DNA from: Apostichopus japonicus | Lineage: Eukaryota; Echinodermata; Holothuroidea; Aspidochirotida; Stichopodidae | Reading direction: 5' to 3' | Length of the DNA stretch: 64,000 nt | NCBI RefSeq assembly: GCF_037975245.1 | Contig: NC_092582.1 | Location: forward strand, 5,715,001 to 5,779,000 | Shown here: positions 1 to 12,095 of the stretch, piece by piece | How the letters are laid out: each line of letters opens with the position of its first letter | Numbering within the stretch: position 1 is the stretch's first letter | Made by a program: the position numbers and the translations under genes | Notes under the pieces: model-generated | Seen by the model: only the letters and a program-made list of their open reading frames with translations | Database searches by the model: none | What the model was told of the DNA's origin: nothing

Positions 1-3000
1 AAAAACGAGGCTCATAACGATTTGTTTGTCGGTTATTTCCCTTATAACCATGAATCCTCAACTTGTATCATAACAAAATGGCAGCTATAACAATGATTGC
101 ATTTGAGCTAACTTTCCAAAGTTATGCATGACTGAGTAGGTCTACTTATTTTCCAGTGCAAGAAATTAATCTCTTTTGAAGACCCAATAGAAGTATCAAA
201 CATTTACTGAAAACAACCTCTCAGTACAAATCAATAACATGTCAATAAAAACAGCTTAGCCTCAAGTACATATTGATATCACGAACATAAGTTTGTACTA
301 TTACATCTAACGACTCATGGGCGCGGCCATATTGAATGTAAATACTTCACCAAATGAGGGCGTTATGCATAAATATAAGTTAACTATGACGTATGGATCA
401 CTGTTAAGGCTACAATACAATGTGTTCATGTGACGTACTTAAATTACGATCTTCTGAACCACTGAGATCATTAAATATAGATACGTAAACTTATGATAAA
501 GGTTGATAAGAGGTTTTCAAAAAGCAATTATACTATTATTTACGAAATCTTAACTCAACATTAACAGTGATATTGCATTGAAAAGCTACGACGTATGCTG
601 AAAAGTTTAGCCTAGTCTTTCCTCTGGCAGCAGGGGCGTCAATCCGTAGTCACGGGTACGGAGACAGAAATTGAACATACATACATACGCACATACATAC
701 ACGCACATACCATACAAACACACATGCATACATACATAACCTTATGGTTTATACCCAAAATGATTTTCTCTATTCCACCTCATTAATATGTATATATTAA
801 CAGGGATGTGCCGAGGATTTCCTGAGTGCCGGGTATACTGATCGCCGTCCTGGGAGATTTTTGATTAAATTTGTCTTTACCCTTGAATTTATAAGTTTTG
901 TACCAATGCTACTCTAGTAATTCAATTTATTAAATGTTTTCCTGTTTGTTTATCTTTCTTTCTTTTGTGACTTTTTTTTAAAAATTAATTCAGAAAAGTA
1001 ACGGCAAGATGTTCCCATTTTTGCCATGAATTATACGCAACTCGCCCTAAGCTACATCTGCGCAGTTCATTTGTCAAACCGCAAATGTCTTTTGAGGGCG
1101 GGCTCATGTGTTTGCACGAAAAGTTTGTCGCCCTTAACCTCATGCTGAAGTGGAAAAGTTTGTCGACCCCTTTTTCCAACGATCCTGACTACAATTACGT
1201 CATCGGTGGCAGGCTGTTGATATTATCAACATGTGTGGAATATTATGCGTAGAAAACGTAAAGGTTACTGTTCAGTGTCCACCAATGACAACATAGTGGA
1301 TTGTTGAGCAATGCATGCTCTATTCTTACTTACAAACGAAGCGAACAAATAGCCTATATCCAGGCATAGTAACTAATACTAAGTACTGAAATCCGGAGCA
1401 TCGAAGCGTGGCGACTTAATTCTCCCACGTTTATACTTGAGTGATATTCACCAGTGTAAGTTTCCATGTGTCCTGATTATCTAGTGTTTGCAGTTCAACT
1501 GGAGACTGTTTTGCCTGGTAATTTGGTGATATTAGTGAGCATACGATGTGTACGTTTTACTTTTACTAAAGCCTAGCCTAGGCCTAGAGGATAAGTTAGG
1601 CGACGGTATTCAGTAGGCTAGTAGTAGTAGTACCATACTATCATTGTCGTTACACCGTATTCTAAGCCTTACGCAAATATTTTGTAAGTTAAACAACTAC
1701 AGTAGGGCCAGCGTAGGCCCAGTCGAACTCAAAACTAACTTAGGTAAGTAAGTCGCTAGACCCATACTAGTCTTACGTTACACCATAGAAGGTGAAAAAG
1801 GGGGAGACCACTGACACTCAGTAGACCTGTATACCACTCAACCATTGGTAGTACTTAGTTAGGGAGGAGGGGGCACAAAATTGTCTGTACTTTGGATGAA
1901 AGACATTAGCAAATCACCGATGAGGAGCGCTAGCTCAAAGGTTGTCATTTAACATGTATCTCATATTTACATCGATCGTCACGGTTTCCTGACCAGTTTA
2001 AAATACTACATATGATTTAATAGTTAACAAAGTTACAACCAACACAAATTGCAAGTTTAAAAGTGGATACTGCGACCACTGTTGTTCATTAACTTGAATA
2101 GCCAAGGTTTACTTCAGACAATGTTCAAAGAAACAAAATTTGAACATATCTAACATATAATTATCAGTATTATTATAAACAAACAAGAGTGCATGTTCAA
2201 AATCAAATGAAGACTCATTAACTAGCACTTGCAAATTCATGTATTGAACAAATCTAGAAGGTAGTCTTAGTATGATCAAACTGGCATTTAATGCTCCCCC
2301 TCCCCTCTTCCCCCTGAGAAGCCATTGCATGTTGCTGTTATATACCTATAAGTTGCTGCTGTGAAATGACATACATACTTCATTTTTTGTGCATATTCTT
2401 GTAATTTTTCTTTCCACATGATGAAATTGCTCAGTTGAAATGAAGTGAACAATTAAACATTTTGCAGAAAATGTTGAGTTGACGAGATACGACAAGTTGG
2501 CAATTAAACATTTTCAGAAAATTGTTCAATTGCTCAGTTAAAGAAACTGAGCAATCCAACATTTTGCTGATTTTTGATAAGATATCACTTGTTATCTACC
2601 AATTTACTGAAAATGTCACCTTATGGGGCAAGTTTTTCTTATGTTGTGGAGCTGTTGAGCTTCTATACAACATACTTTGTGTTCATTGAGCACTACAGAT
2701 GCAAGAATGTTGCCAGACAATGGATAGGGACTATTTGCCAATCAAATCATAGGAAGTTTGGAAAAGCACCATTGTCCATTTTTAGCATGAAAATCTTTGT
2801 AATGGAGTGTAGTTAACCCTGTAACCTGCAGTTGATTGTTATGATTTTTTTTTTCAAACTTTTTCAATGATCTGTAGGATTGGAAGAAATTTTGGTTCTT
2901 TGTCATAGGAAGTTGTGGTTTTTTGAATGAAAGATGTTCATTTAAAATGTGTTTCATTATGTTTTCCATAGACCTAGTTGTGTGTGTTTACTTGGGGGTT

Positions 3001-3526
3001 GTTTCTCCCCAAAAATAGTTTGCGTCTGACGGACGCAAGCAATTTGAAGATTTTGAGTCCCTGGCCAAAACATTGCGTCCCGGACGTAGAATCCTGCATT
3101 CGTAACAAAGCTGCAAGTTAAAGAGGAAGAGGCAATCCATGGTACTTGAGCAGGAACTCAAAACTTTGCTAGGAGTAATTTTAAATTCTTTTACGTTTGT
3201 TATAAATCAAGAGATATTAACCAAGGTCTACAGCAAATTGGATGCTGGGGAGATTAGTTTCTCATGAAGCCATTGGGAATTGTAAGGATTCACATTGCCA
3301 GATCACTCAGATATATATTCAGCATATACAACTAAAAAACCTTTAACTGGTCTACCAATACATTGGTGAGAAGCATATTAAAATTTAGAACCGAAACATT
3401 TTTCATTAATTACCCAAACAGAGGTAAAGTGGTTGATAGACAAATTTCCTGCCTTAAAATGAATTGGATGAGTGAAGTAGCCTAATACTGAATGTACATA
3501 GTTTTTAAGTATTTATTTAAATATAG
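1..3526. other. Upstream noncoding DNA
   Basis: No gene recognised. An (ACAT)n-type microsatellite lies at about 676-745. The short open frames here show no family signature. Confidence 0.5.
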
Positions 3527-3862
3527 ACCGGTGCTGTGGCCGAATGGATAAAGGCGATGGCATCTGAAGCAATGAGGCTAACCAACCGGGAGGTTTCGGG
3601 TTCGATACCAAATCGTTATATCAAATTGGTTTGGTTTATTTTTAGAATAGGTCAGGATCGATGGCCAGACACTGGTTTTCTTATTGGTTTGCTCTTTCGT
3701 TGCACGTTCCTTGTCTGGTCAGCGGTCATTTGCTTCTTTTGCTGTGTGTTTGACTTGTATTCCTTATGTATTTTTGACTTTTTATATTTGTAAAGCGCCC
3801 TGAGACTTCTGTTACGGGCGCTTAATAAGAACTGTTTATTATTATTATTATTATTATTAATT
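3527..3862 (+). mobile_element. tRNA-headed SINE, (ATT)n tail
   Basis: A tRNA-like head carries an A-box-like TGGCCGAATGG at about 3538 and a B-box GGTTCGATACC at about 3599. After a ~200-bp body comes a GC-rich hairpin-like end (GCGCCCTGAGACTTC, then GGGCGC) and an (ATT)n tail at about 3838-3862. The open frame running through it is a by-product. The head closely resembles that of the SINE at 31664. Confidence 0.8.
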
Positions 3863-5149
3863 TATTACCCAACCGGGTCATACTAATGTGGATTTTTTTG
3901 TATCATAGGACTAAGACTGATATTAAGTAATTTCAGTTACCATGCCAACGTTACAATATAATCAATGAAATAATCAAATATGCTTTGATTTGATCTTGAG
4001 TTTACCCACAGAAGGGATTGACTTGTGCATGGTGGAAGTAAATGTCTTCTTTAAATATCATTTTTAACATACATACAGTGTAAATGCACCTTTCCCCACT
4101 CTCAAACATCCACAGAAGGCAAGCAATAGAAGGATACTGTAATTCTGATTGTATTTTCTTTTCTTAGTAATGGTAGCTTTATATTTCATATTAAATAAAT
4201 TGTTTCAAGCAGAAATACTTCTTGGTCGAAACTATCCTACAAAGCGTTTAGCTATTGTAGCATTTAGCGGGATACTTTAGGGCCTAAAGTATACATAGTG
4301 ACACAAAAGCAACTAGATATGCTTAAAATAGTCATATCATATGGTCACAAAATCACACTTGTCAGCATTTCTTCTTTTACATACTGCACAGTAATGTATT
4401 ACAAAATATTTTTGGTGAAAATCTAATAGAGAAGTATAGTACTGTACCATCAAGATTTCAAAAAGTTGGTTTCTCTTTACACTGTTTACAGGCCTCTAGG
4501 CTAAGACTTTGTTACAGTACTCCATTCAGTCAAAATTTACACCTGAAGGTTTTCTAATGGATTTATCAAATTGCAAAGTTTGTGGACCTCTGCTAAATTA
4601 ATATTCCTGGTGTTTATTGCCTTCCTGCATATAGCCTCCAAAATGTGCAGTCAGCCCTCTGTACTGTATTACTATATGTCCGTAAGGAGACTTACAATCT
4701 GGCTATTAACAAACTTGTAAGGAACTGCAAATTCCACAATAATGCATCCATGGACTGTAACCCATACAAGTGTCCATTTACTTTTCAGCCTCCAAGAAGG
4801 TTTGATGCTGGGTATGTCAGCCAAGGCTAAATGGGTCCCATTGTGAAAAAGGTGTTACAGACTAAGGCATAACTTTCATTGTTACATTAAATACAGAACT
4901 TGCATTAAATCTGATCAGACTACCTGGGCACTTTCATTCTGTTTAAAATGTGTTCATAGAACTACATGTATTGCAAAGTATGTTCACACAATCTTATCAA
5001 GTACAGTACTAGTTTCATTCAATTTCTTTCTCCTGCCCTACTGCAATCTAATAATGAATTCTTAGCCTACTGTACAGTACAGTTCATTACAGAACTGCAA
5101 CAACTTTGTTGGCGAGCTACAGTACATAATTGCCTTAGGGAATAACGTT
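3863..5149. other. Noncoding, nothing recognised
   Basis: AT-rich sequence with frequent TACAGTACTGTA-like words; no exon, repeat array or RNA gene is supported. Confidence 0.4.
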
Positions 5150-5890
5150 TCAATGTTCAAATTTTTGTAGTAGTTTCGAAGGCTCTAAACTTTGTCTCAC
5201 ATAGAATATTATGTTGACTGTGTGCAAGAACCTCTACACATTTTGCACTTGTATAGTATAGGGAGTTATTTTGTGTTCTAATTTTGTGTAGCAGATTTGA
5301 TGTCTCACATATAATACTATGGTTACTATGTGCAAAATTTGCTACACATCGTTGCACATGTATTCATTGTAGGGAATTATTTTGTGTTCAATTTTTTGTA
5401 GCAGTTTCAAAGGCTCTAAACTTTTTCTCACATAGAATATTATGGTTGCTGTGTGCAAAAACTGCTAAACTTCTTTGCACTAGTATTATATGGAATAATT
5501 TTGTGTTAACATTTCTGTAGCAGTTTCAAAGCTCTTTAGAACTTGTCTCACATAGAATATTATGGTTACTGTGTCCACAAACTGCTACACATGCTTGCAC
5601 TTGTATTATGGGAATCATTTGAATAATTTTGTGTTCAAAGTTTTTGTAGCAGTTTCAAAGGCTGAAAACATTTTTCTCACATAGAATATTAACGGTTACT
5701 GTGTGCAAAAACTGCTACACTTCTTTGCACTACTACTATAGTAGTAATTTTGTGTTAACATTTTTTGTAGCAGGTTTCAAAGCTCTTTAGAACTTTGTCT
5801 CATATGTAAATATTATGGTTACTTTGTGCAAAAACAGCTACACTTCTTTGGCACTTGTATTATATATAGCATTTTACCCATTTTGCGTTA
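5150..5890. repeat. ~120-bp tandem array, about six diverged copies
   Basis: The words TCTCACATAGAATATTATGG and CTGCTACACTTCTTTGCAC recur every 110-125 bases. Copies differ by substitutions and short indels, so the array is not recent. Confidence 0.85.
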
Positions 5891-6242
5891 TATAGCATTT
5901 TGAGATGCTAGACTGGATAAATTATTCCATGTGCCTCGCAAAGCAAAATTTAGCTAATGAGACACTGATGGAAAAATCTGTAAACCATTTGCTAGGAAGA
6001 CCCTGACAGTCATATATATGCTCGCACAAAGAAGAAAATTATTGTAAAGCAGACTGTTGGTGTGGCTGCATCAACTTCCTGTCACCCCCCCCCCCCTCCC
6101 ATTGGGTGCTGACAACATAAATTTGTAATTGCAACTGGATTGAACATTGAATACGTTTTGCACACGTCTGTTTAATGATGTGCATTACAGACACTTCTCT
6201 AATAACAGGAAATATTGAACGTGCCATAATAGGCCCAAATGT

Positions 6243-8278
6243 CAGACACTACTGTACCAAAATATCATAAAGCTTAATGTATTAAACATGTATCACAGCT
6301 GTTGTTTTCACATGAAGCATTATTCCTCCAGCAACCATCACTGAAGGCCACAGACAATGTACAGTTACTGTGGGAATTTTTTATTTTTCCCCCCTTTAAG
6401 TAGCTATTTATAATTTCCATTGAAGTTTAAAAGTAAAAAGGTAATCAATTTCTGCCATTCGTAAAATTGTTATTGTACTATCGTAGAGCAGCTGTCGTCA
6501 AATCATCAGAGCACCATAATGGGCATTATTTGTGTGCCTCAATGATGTTTCAAATATTTCGATCTACAGTACTGCCAAAATTTTGTTTTTTATTTTCAAT
6601 TTAGATAAGCAGTTGGCTTCATTAATGGCAATGCAGTGCCGTAAGTAAAGGCTCATCTATATATTTTCATTTTTTCAGTCGTGCATTTCGGTGTTGATGA
6701 TTTCCACTTTGTGAAGCGCCATGGGCAGTTTACTTGTTTCCTGGCGTGGCGATATATAAATCTACATATCAAAAGTGTAAATTCTCGGCGGTATAGAGCT
6801 GGATAGAGTTTAGTATACCTTGACAGATGCACCAGTCTTAAACTTAGCTGTCCAACAAAGTTTATTTAATAACTCAGTTGAAACAGGGAATAAGGTGCAG
6901 TTCACTAATTTTCTCGTTCCTTTGAAGACTGAATTCCTTCTCTTTCAATATACTATTTACTACTTGTAGTATACCAAAACTGCTATTATCTTTACTCAAG
7001 TTGTAATTTGTACACCATTTGTCCATTCGCTATGTACACAGTATAGTAAAGGCATCATAGTTTGACCCACCTTCGTAATTGATGCAACCTTCAAATATTA
7101 CTAGCAACGATACAGCAATACAGCAGCCCTGGAACCTAAACTTTTTGCAGCTAAGCAGAGTTACATAGTTCATGAGTTTTAATCCATATCAGTTATGTGC
7201 TGATCAAATTGTGGTTTTTTCTTTAAGCTTTTAACACCCCCCCCCCCCCAGTGTTGCAAGGCAGACACTACTGTACCAAAATATCATAAAGCTTAATGTA
7301 TTAAACATGTATCACAGCTGTTGTTTTCACATGAAGCATTATTCCTCCAGCAACCATCACTGAAGGCCACAGACAATGTACAGTTACTGTGGGAATTTTT
7401 TATTTTTCCCCCCTTTAAGTAGCTATTTATAATTTCCATTGAAGTTTAAAAGTAAAAAGGTAATCAATTTCTGCCATTCGTAAAATTGTTATTGTACTAT
7501 CGTAGAGCAGCTGTCGTCAAATCATCAGAGCACCATAATGGGCATTATTTGTGTGCCTCAATGATGTTTCAAATATTTCGATCTACAGTACTGCCAAAAT
7601 TTTGTTTTTTATTTTCAATTTAGATAAGCAGTTGGCTTCATTAATGGCAATGCAGTGCCGTAAGTAAAGGCTCATCTATATATTTTCATTTTTTCAGTCG
7701 TGCATTTCGGTGTTGATGATTTCCACTTTGTGAAGCGCCATGGGCAGTTTACTTGTTTCCTGGCGTGGCGATATATAAATCTACATATCAAAAGTGTAAA
7801 TTCTCGGCGGTATAGAGCTGGATAGAGTTTAGTATACCTTGACAGATGCACCAGTCTTAAACTTAGCTGTCCAACAAAGTTTATTTAATAACTCAGTTGA
7901 AACAGGGAATAAGGTGCAGTTCACTAATTTTCTCGTTCCTTTGAAGACTGAATTCCTTCTCTTTCAATATACTATTTACTACTTGTAGTATACCAAAACT
8001 GCTATTATCTTTACTCAAGTTGTAATTTGTACACCATTTGTCCATTCGCTATGTACACAGTATAGTAAAGGCATCATAGTTTGACCCACCTTCGTAATTG
8101 ATGCAACCTTCAAATATTACTAGCAACGATACAGCAATACAGCAGCCCTGGAACCTAAACTTTTTGCAGCTAAGCAGAGTTACATAGTTCATGAGTTTTA
8201 ATCCATATCAGTTATGTGCTGATCAAATTGTGGTTTTTTCTTTAAGCTTTTAACACCCCCCCCCCCCAGTGTTGCAAG
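6243..8278. repeat. Two nearly identical 1019-bp tandem copies
   Basis: Copy 1 (6243-7260) and copy 2 (7262-8278) match base for base wherever compared by eye, except that the poly-C run near the end is 13 in copy 1 and 12 in copy 2. Both start CAGACACTACTGTACC and end AGTGTTGCAAG. No coding content is recognised. Confidence 0.92.
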
Positions 8279-8646
8279 TATTTTTGGCATTTTGCAATCT
8301 TACTCTCCAGAAATAACCAAAATTACCTCAACATGGTACCGCTGCTCTCTGGGTCATGAACTTAGAGGCTCAGAGCATAGCTAACAACGTTTAGAGTCAA
8401 TGGATATATACTTACCCAAAATTACAGTTAGCTAAATATAGACGAATGTGTCAAGTTTGAGGTATGAAAGAACTTGACACGGCAGACATTTCTGCTCAGT
8501 TGTACCTTGCGTAGGCACAGAGCAATAAATATTTTGAGATCATTTCTGAGGAACTACACATATGAAAAACACATTTAGTTGAGTGATTGGGATTTTGGGT
8601 ATTTTAAACAATGTGCAAACGGCTTTTTTTTTTCTAGATCACTTCC

Positions 8647-9026
8647 TTAAAGGCATTGAAGACTCGCCCCAAACTGCGTGCGGCCATCTGAAAAAGTTAA
8701 CTTTCCGTTGCTTGCAAGTGACGTTTTGTTCATATCACTACAAAATGCAGACAGTACAGTAATGAAATGTGATACCTTGTTATTTTTAGCTGGACCTGAG
8801 ATGTCCATCGCTGTATTGTTTGTACACTGTGCTGTGGGTATTGACCGCAGCTGTATGTACTGACTGTACACTACAGTAGTGTCTAATTACCGACGGTAGC
8901 AAGCTGTGTGTGTGTATTTTCTGGGATCGATGGTGGTGTCTAACACTTCTGTTACAACTCATTTGAAACTAGGTCAGATTACCTGCATGAGACGTTTCTT
9001 TTTGCGAGAGTCTTCACACCCTTTAA
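8647..9026 (+). mobile_element. TTAA-flanked MITE, copy A
   Basis: About 380 bp bounded by TTAA with imperfect terminal inverted repeats: left TTAAAGGCATTGAAGACTC, right (reverse complement) TTAAAGGGTGTGAAGACTC. The interior carries words shared with copies B-E, such as GTCTAATTACCGACGG. It has no transposase and is a non-autonomous cut-and-paste element, possibly mobilised by a piggyBac-like (TTAA-specific) enzyme. Confidence 0.8.
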
Positions 9027-9629
9027 CCCTGTACTGTACATACCCTTACCTAATATTGCACCAGGGAGTTGTTCCATAACAACTCCCTGATTGGGTGTAC
9101 TTTCTACCACACAGCCCAGATTGTAAATGACAGAACAAACAAGAAAAAACAAACAGTTGCAACATATTGTAGGATCAAGAGATCATTGACAATGGCTTCA
9201 AATTGTCTTGAGGGTCTGACCATGGTACAGTATGGTGCAGACCTACAGTACACCATTCAGCCATAATCCCTGGTTAATCTGTATACTGCACTCTTTAGAA
9301 TACCAATAGGTCCAGTGAGACTGTGATTTACCTTGATTTACCACTTTTTCAAACAGCTGCTCAGTTTGAAAATAACCCTAGACCAGGGGTTAATAACACC
9401 CGCTGGGTATCTCTGGGAGGCAACCTCGGACAAGAAAATATACTGTAGAAAGAAAAAGATAAAATAAAGATAATACTTCTGCATGAGTATGATATTTCAT
9501 GGGAATGATGCTACATGTGCAGTAGTGTGTGTTTTCTAGGTTTGTGTACAATAGTGTTCTCTGTGTTGTGCCTGTCAGTCACAGTGTTTTGCCAGGAAAA
9601 CCTAAGAAAATAAACTTGGTAATTGCGTG

Positions 9630-10180
9630 TAAAGGAGACAAAAACAGAACCATTATTATCGGTCTATTGTACGTGATAGAGATAACTGTCATACTCATAA
9701 ACAACCAAATGTTCCATGGTTTTCATCCTTAGCATACTAGGTTTGTCACGTGACTAGATTCTATGACCAATGTTGCCACATTAGTCATAGATAATCCCTC
9801 GTCATTTTGGTGTGCACAAGTTCATCAATATAAAACATGTATGGCTTACCACACTATGAATGTCTTTGGGCATCGAAACCACCAAACGTTTTCGTTTCTG
9901 GTCTTATATTTTTCTTTATTTGTTACATAGTGTTATTTTCTGTGATGGAGTTGGGTTTTGCCAATGATAAATCTAAACTATTGAAGTTCTTAACATGACC
10001 TAGCGATGCCACCTGGCAACAGTTTGCCTTGAAAATATTAAACGAAAAACAAAGAGAAAGGCAAAAGGTTTCAGATCCTGTTGGCAGTATGACAGATTTA
10101 CAAAGTGACAGCTCCCAGAGATGACTTTTAAACTATCTCCCAGTCGGAGCAAGTTTTTGTCTTTTTTTTTTTATTTGGGG
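9630..10180 (+). repeat. Dispersed repeat family R1, copy 1
   Basis: Begins near AAAGGAGACAAAAACAG and includes GTTCTTAACATGACCTA and TTTCAGATCCTGTTGGCAG. The same ordered blocks recur at 28100-28620, 39640-40200 and, in part, 62920-63590. No terminal repeats were defined, so the class is unknown. Confidence 0.6.
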
Positions 10181-10439
10181 GGGGGGGTGTCCTCAAAAAT
10201 CTCTACCAGATAAACTAATTGTTTTTAGATTTGTTACCCCTTTAATGGTATTTGCATTGAAGTTAATTTAACTGGTCTGTATGATCTTGTGGGCGTACCT
10301 TCAGTGGGCATATGTTACAAATTTGGCTGTTTCTTGGAAAGTGATGACTCATCGTGTGTTCATTAATAATAATTGAACCAAATTTGCTAAGCAAACTGTT
10401 GAAAATTGCTATACAAGTGCAAAGATATATATAATTGAA

Positions 10440-10560
10440 ACCGTGGTGAGTTGGAAAATCCAGAAGAGTGAAAAAACTTCCAGCCTCCACCAGGGTTCGA
10501 ACCAGGCCTCCCGCTTTATATGCAACCACTATATTTATGTATAAACTGTAGTATTTTATA
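10440..10560 (-). mobile_element. tRNA-like SINE head
   Basis: On the minus strand a perfect B-box GGTTCGAACCC follows an A-box-like AGTGGTTGCATA at tRNA spacing, then a TTTTCCAACTCACCA block as in other tRNA-derived SINEs. The D-arm is poor, so it is not a working tRNA gene. Confidence 0.55.
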
Positions 10561-10599
10561 AGAGACAAATTCAGAGCTTTCAAACTGCCATTCATTTTT

Positions 10600-11599
10600 T
10601 TTTAGCATTGAATTATTCCATGCACACCAATCATCAATACCACAGTATACCTCTCCCAGAGCTGTGTACACCTCTTCACCTTGGCTGCCCAGCATGATGG
10701 TTCAGTACAAACAGCATTACCCTCCAGCTGGAGATACATACCTTATTTATAGCAAAATACATGAAATGTTTTCACTTAAAAGTGTAAAAATAAACCTCTG
10801 TGTTAACAGAGTTTGCAGAATAATGATCAAGAATCGTAAAATTTGTTCTTTCATCAAAAACTGGTTTCTTGGCTTTGTCTCTATTAGGTCTAAAATGATA
10901 CCGCCCAACTCTCCTGGTTTTTACTGTGAGCCTCATTGTTTTTATGTATCATCTCGATTTAGGGCGTCCTAATTTACTAATTAAATGATTTAAATAATCG
11001 CAAACAGAAAAAAAAGTCAAAGACTATCAAGATTCTGTAAATTAAAAAATAACAGCTGAGAGATGAAACAAAGGGAAGGGGTACATTCAGACTGAGCTGT
11101 ATTGACAAGTGATGATTCATTGCATAATAGTACCTCATAAGTCAGTATCATCCCTATTAATACAACTTCAAAAAGCCAGTTTGATATTTACTGTGAGAGT
11201 CCTTGTTCTGTTCTAGTTTTCATTTAAGTGCTGAACCACTCCTTAGAATTTGTTAATTGATACCGCAAAGCAAACAAACAAATCACCTGTGTCTTGGCTT
11301 AATTTCATGGTATGGCATGTTGTTGTGCCAGTTACCGGTGTATATATATAACCTTTGTACCATACTGATGAGAGATTAGATACTAAAATCTGCTTATATG
11401 GTATCTTGGAATGAATCCAGAGGACGTATGCAGTTTGCTTGCATTGTTAACGTGTGTTAACTACTATTGTTTTAGCAGCATACAGTAGTCCTTGACCAAC
11501 ATATATACAGTACAGTATCTTACAATAGGTTCATGTAAAGTATTTTTCTATTTCTGCTACATACATTAAAGAGTTCAACAAGTTTAAAGTTTTCAATGT
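10600..11599. other. Noncoding, nothing recognised
   Basis: AT-rich DNA without a supported exon or repeat array. Confidence 0.4.
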
Positions 11600-11764
11600 G
11601 TTGTGCTGTACGGATTACTTCCGGGGGAAAAAAGACTAGTTGACGTTGTTGTTTGTTGGTGTCCGTTGGAAAGAAGACTTACCCAGCAAAATGAAGAGAT
11701 GTTAGTATGCAAGCAGCTGAGACAATACTTAACCTTAATGATCGACGAAGGGAACTTGAAACCT
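11600..11764 (+). promoter_or_regulatory. Possible promoter and 5' exon
   Basis: A locally GC-richer patch with an ETS-like ACTTCCGGG (about 11618) precedes two short open frames, MKRC (start near 11691) and one from ATG 11707 reading MQAAETILNLNDRRRELET, which runs straight into a consensus donor GTGAGT at 11765. It may be a 5' exon with upstream ORFs for the RING-CH gene (next acceptor 14591), or the first exon of another transcript. Its frame cannot be joined in-frame to exon 1. No TATA box is evident. Confidence 0.25.
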
Positions 11765-11921
11765 GTGAGTTGAATTTATTTCTGTCTGGTGAATACAGCC
11801 ATTGAAGTACAAGAACAACAGCCTGAGTAGTAGGACAGGTAGCATCTTCCTTTGGTAAGGGTGCAAATATGTGTACAAAACTATTGAAATTTAACACTAG
11901 CATCTACGAAAATGCCCAGAG

Positions 11922-12095
11922 TACCGGTATGGGTTATTATGGTGCGTCGGTATATCGATATACCAGGTACACCTTGTATTTTATTCATACCCAGACCGAC
12001 GCCCGACGGTACTGAAATCTGGTAACACCAGGTATTCGTCAGCGGGTATATCGGTATCTATTTTTGCTTATACCGATGCATCTTAGTATGGGTAA
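11922..12095. mobile_element. Short inverted-repeat element (MITE-like)
   Basis: The left end TTATGGTGCGTCGGTATA and the reverse complement of the right end TAAGATGCATCGGTATA are similar, and the interior is rich in GGTATATCGATATACC-like palindromes. Length about 170 bp; a target duplication was not identified. Confidence 0.5.

Noticed and set aside
1194-1295. CRE-like ATTACGTCAT followed by ATG 1231 reading MCGILCVENV, resembling the start of a class II glutamine amidotransferase such as ASNSD1
   Set aside because: The frame stops after about 21 codons and no later exon with RGPD-like text was seen in the window; probably chance.
8678-8871. Open frames on both strands in the 8647-9026 element, and their counterparts near 36975
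   Set aside because: They lie inside MITE copies and are not kept open in the other copies.
10664-10972. 102-codon plus-strand open frame
   Set aside because: No recognisable family, no splice-site support, ordinary AT-rich composition.
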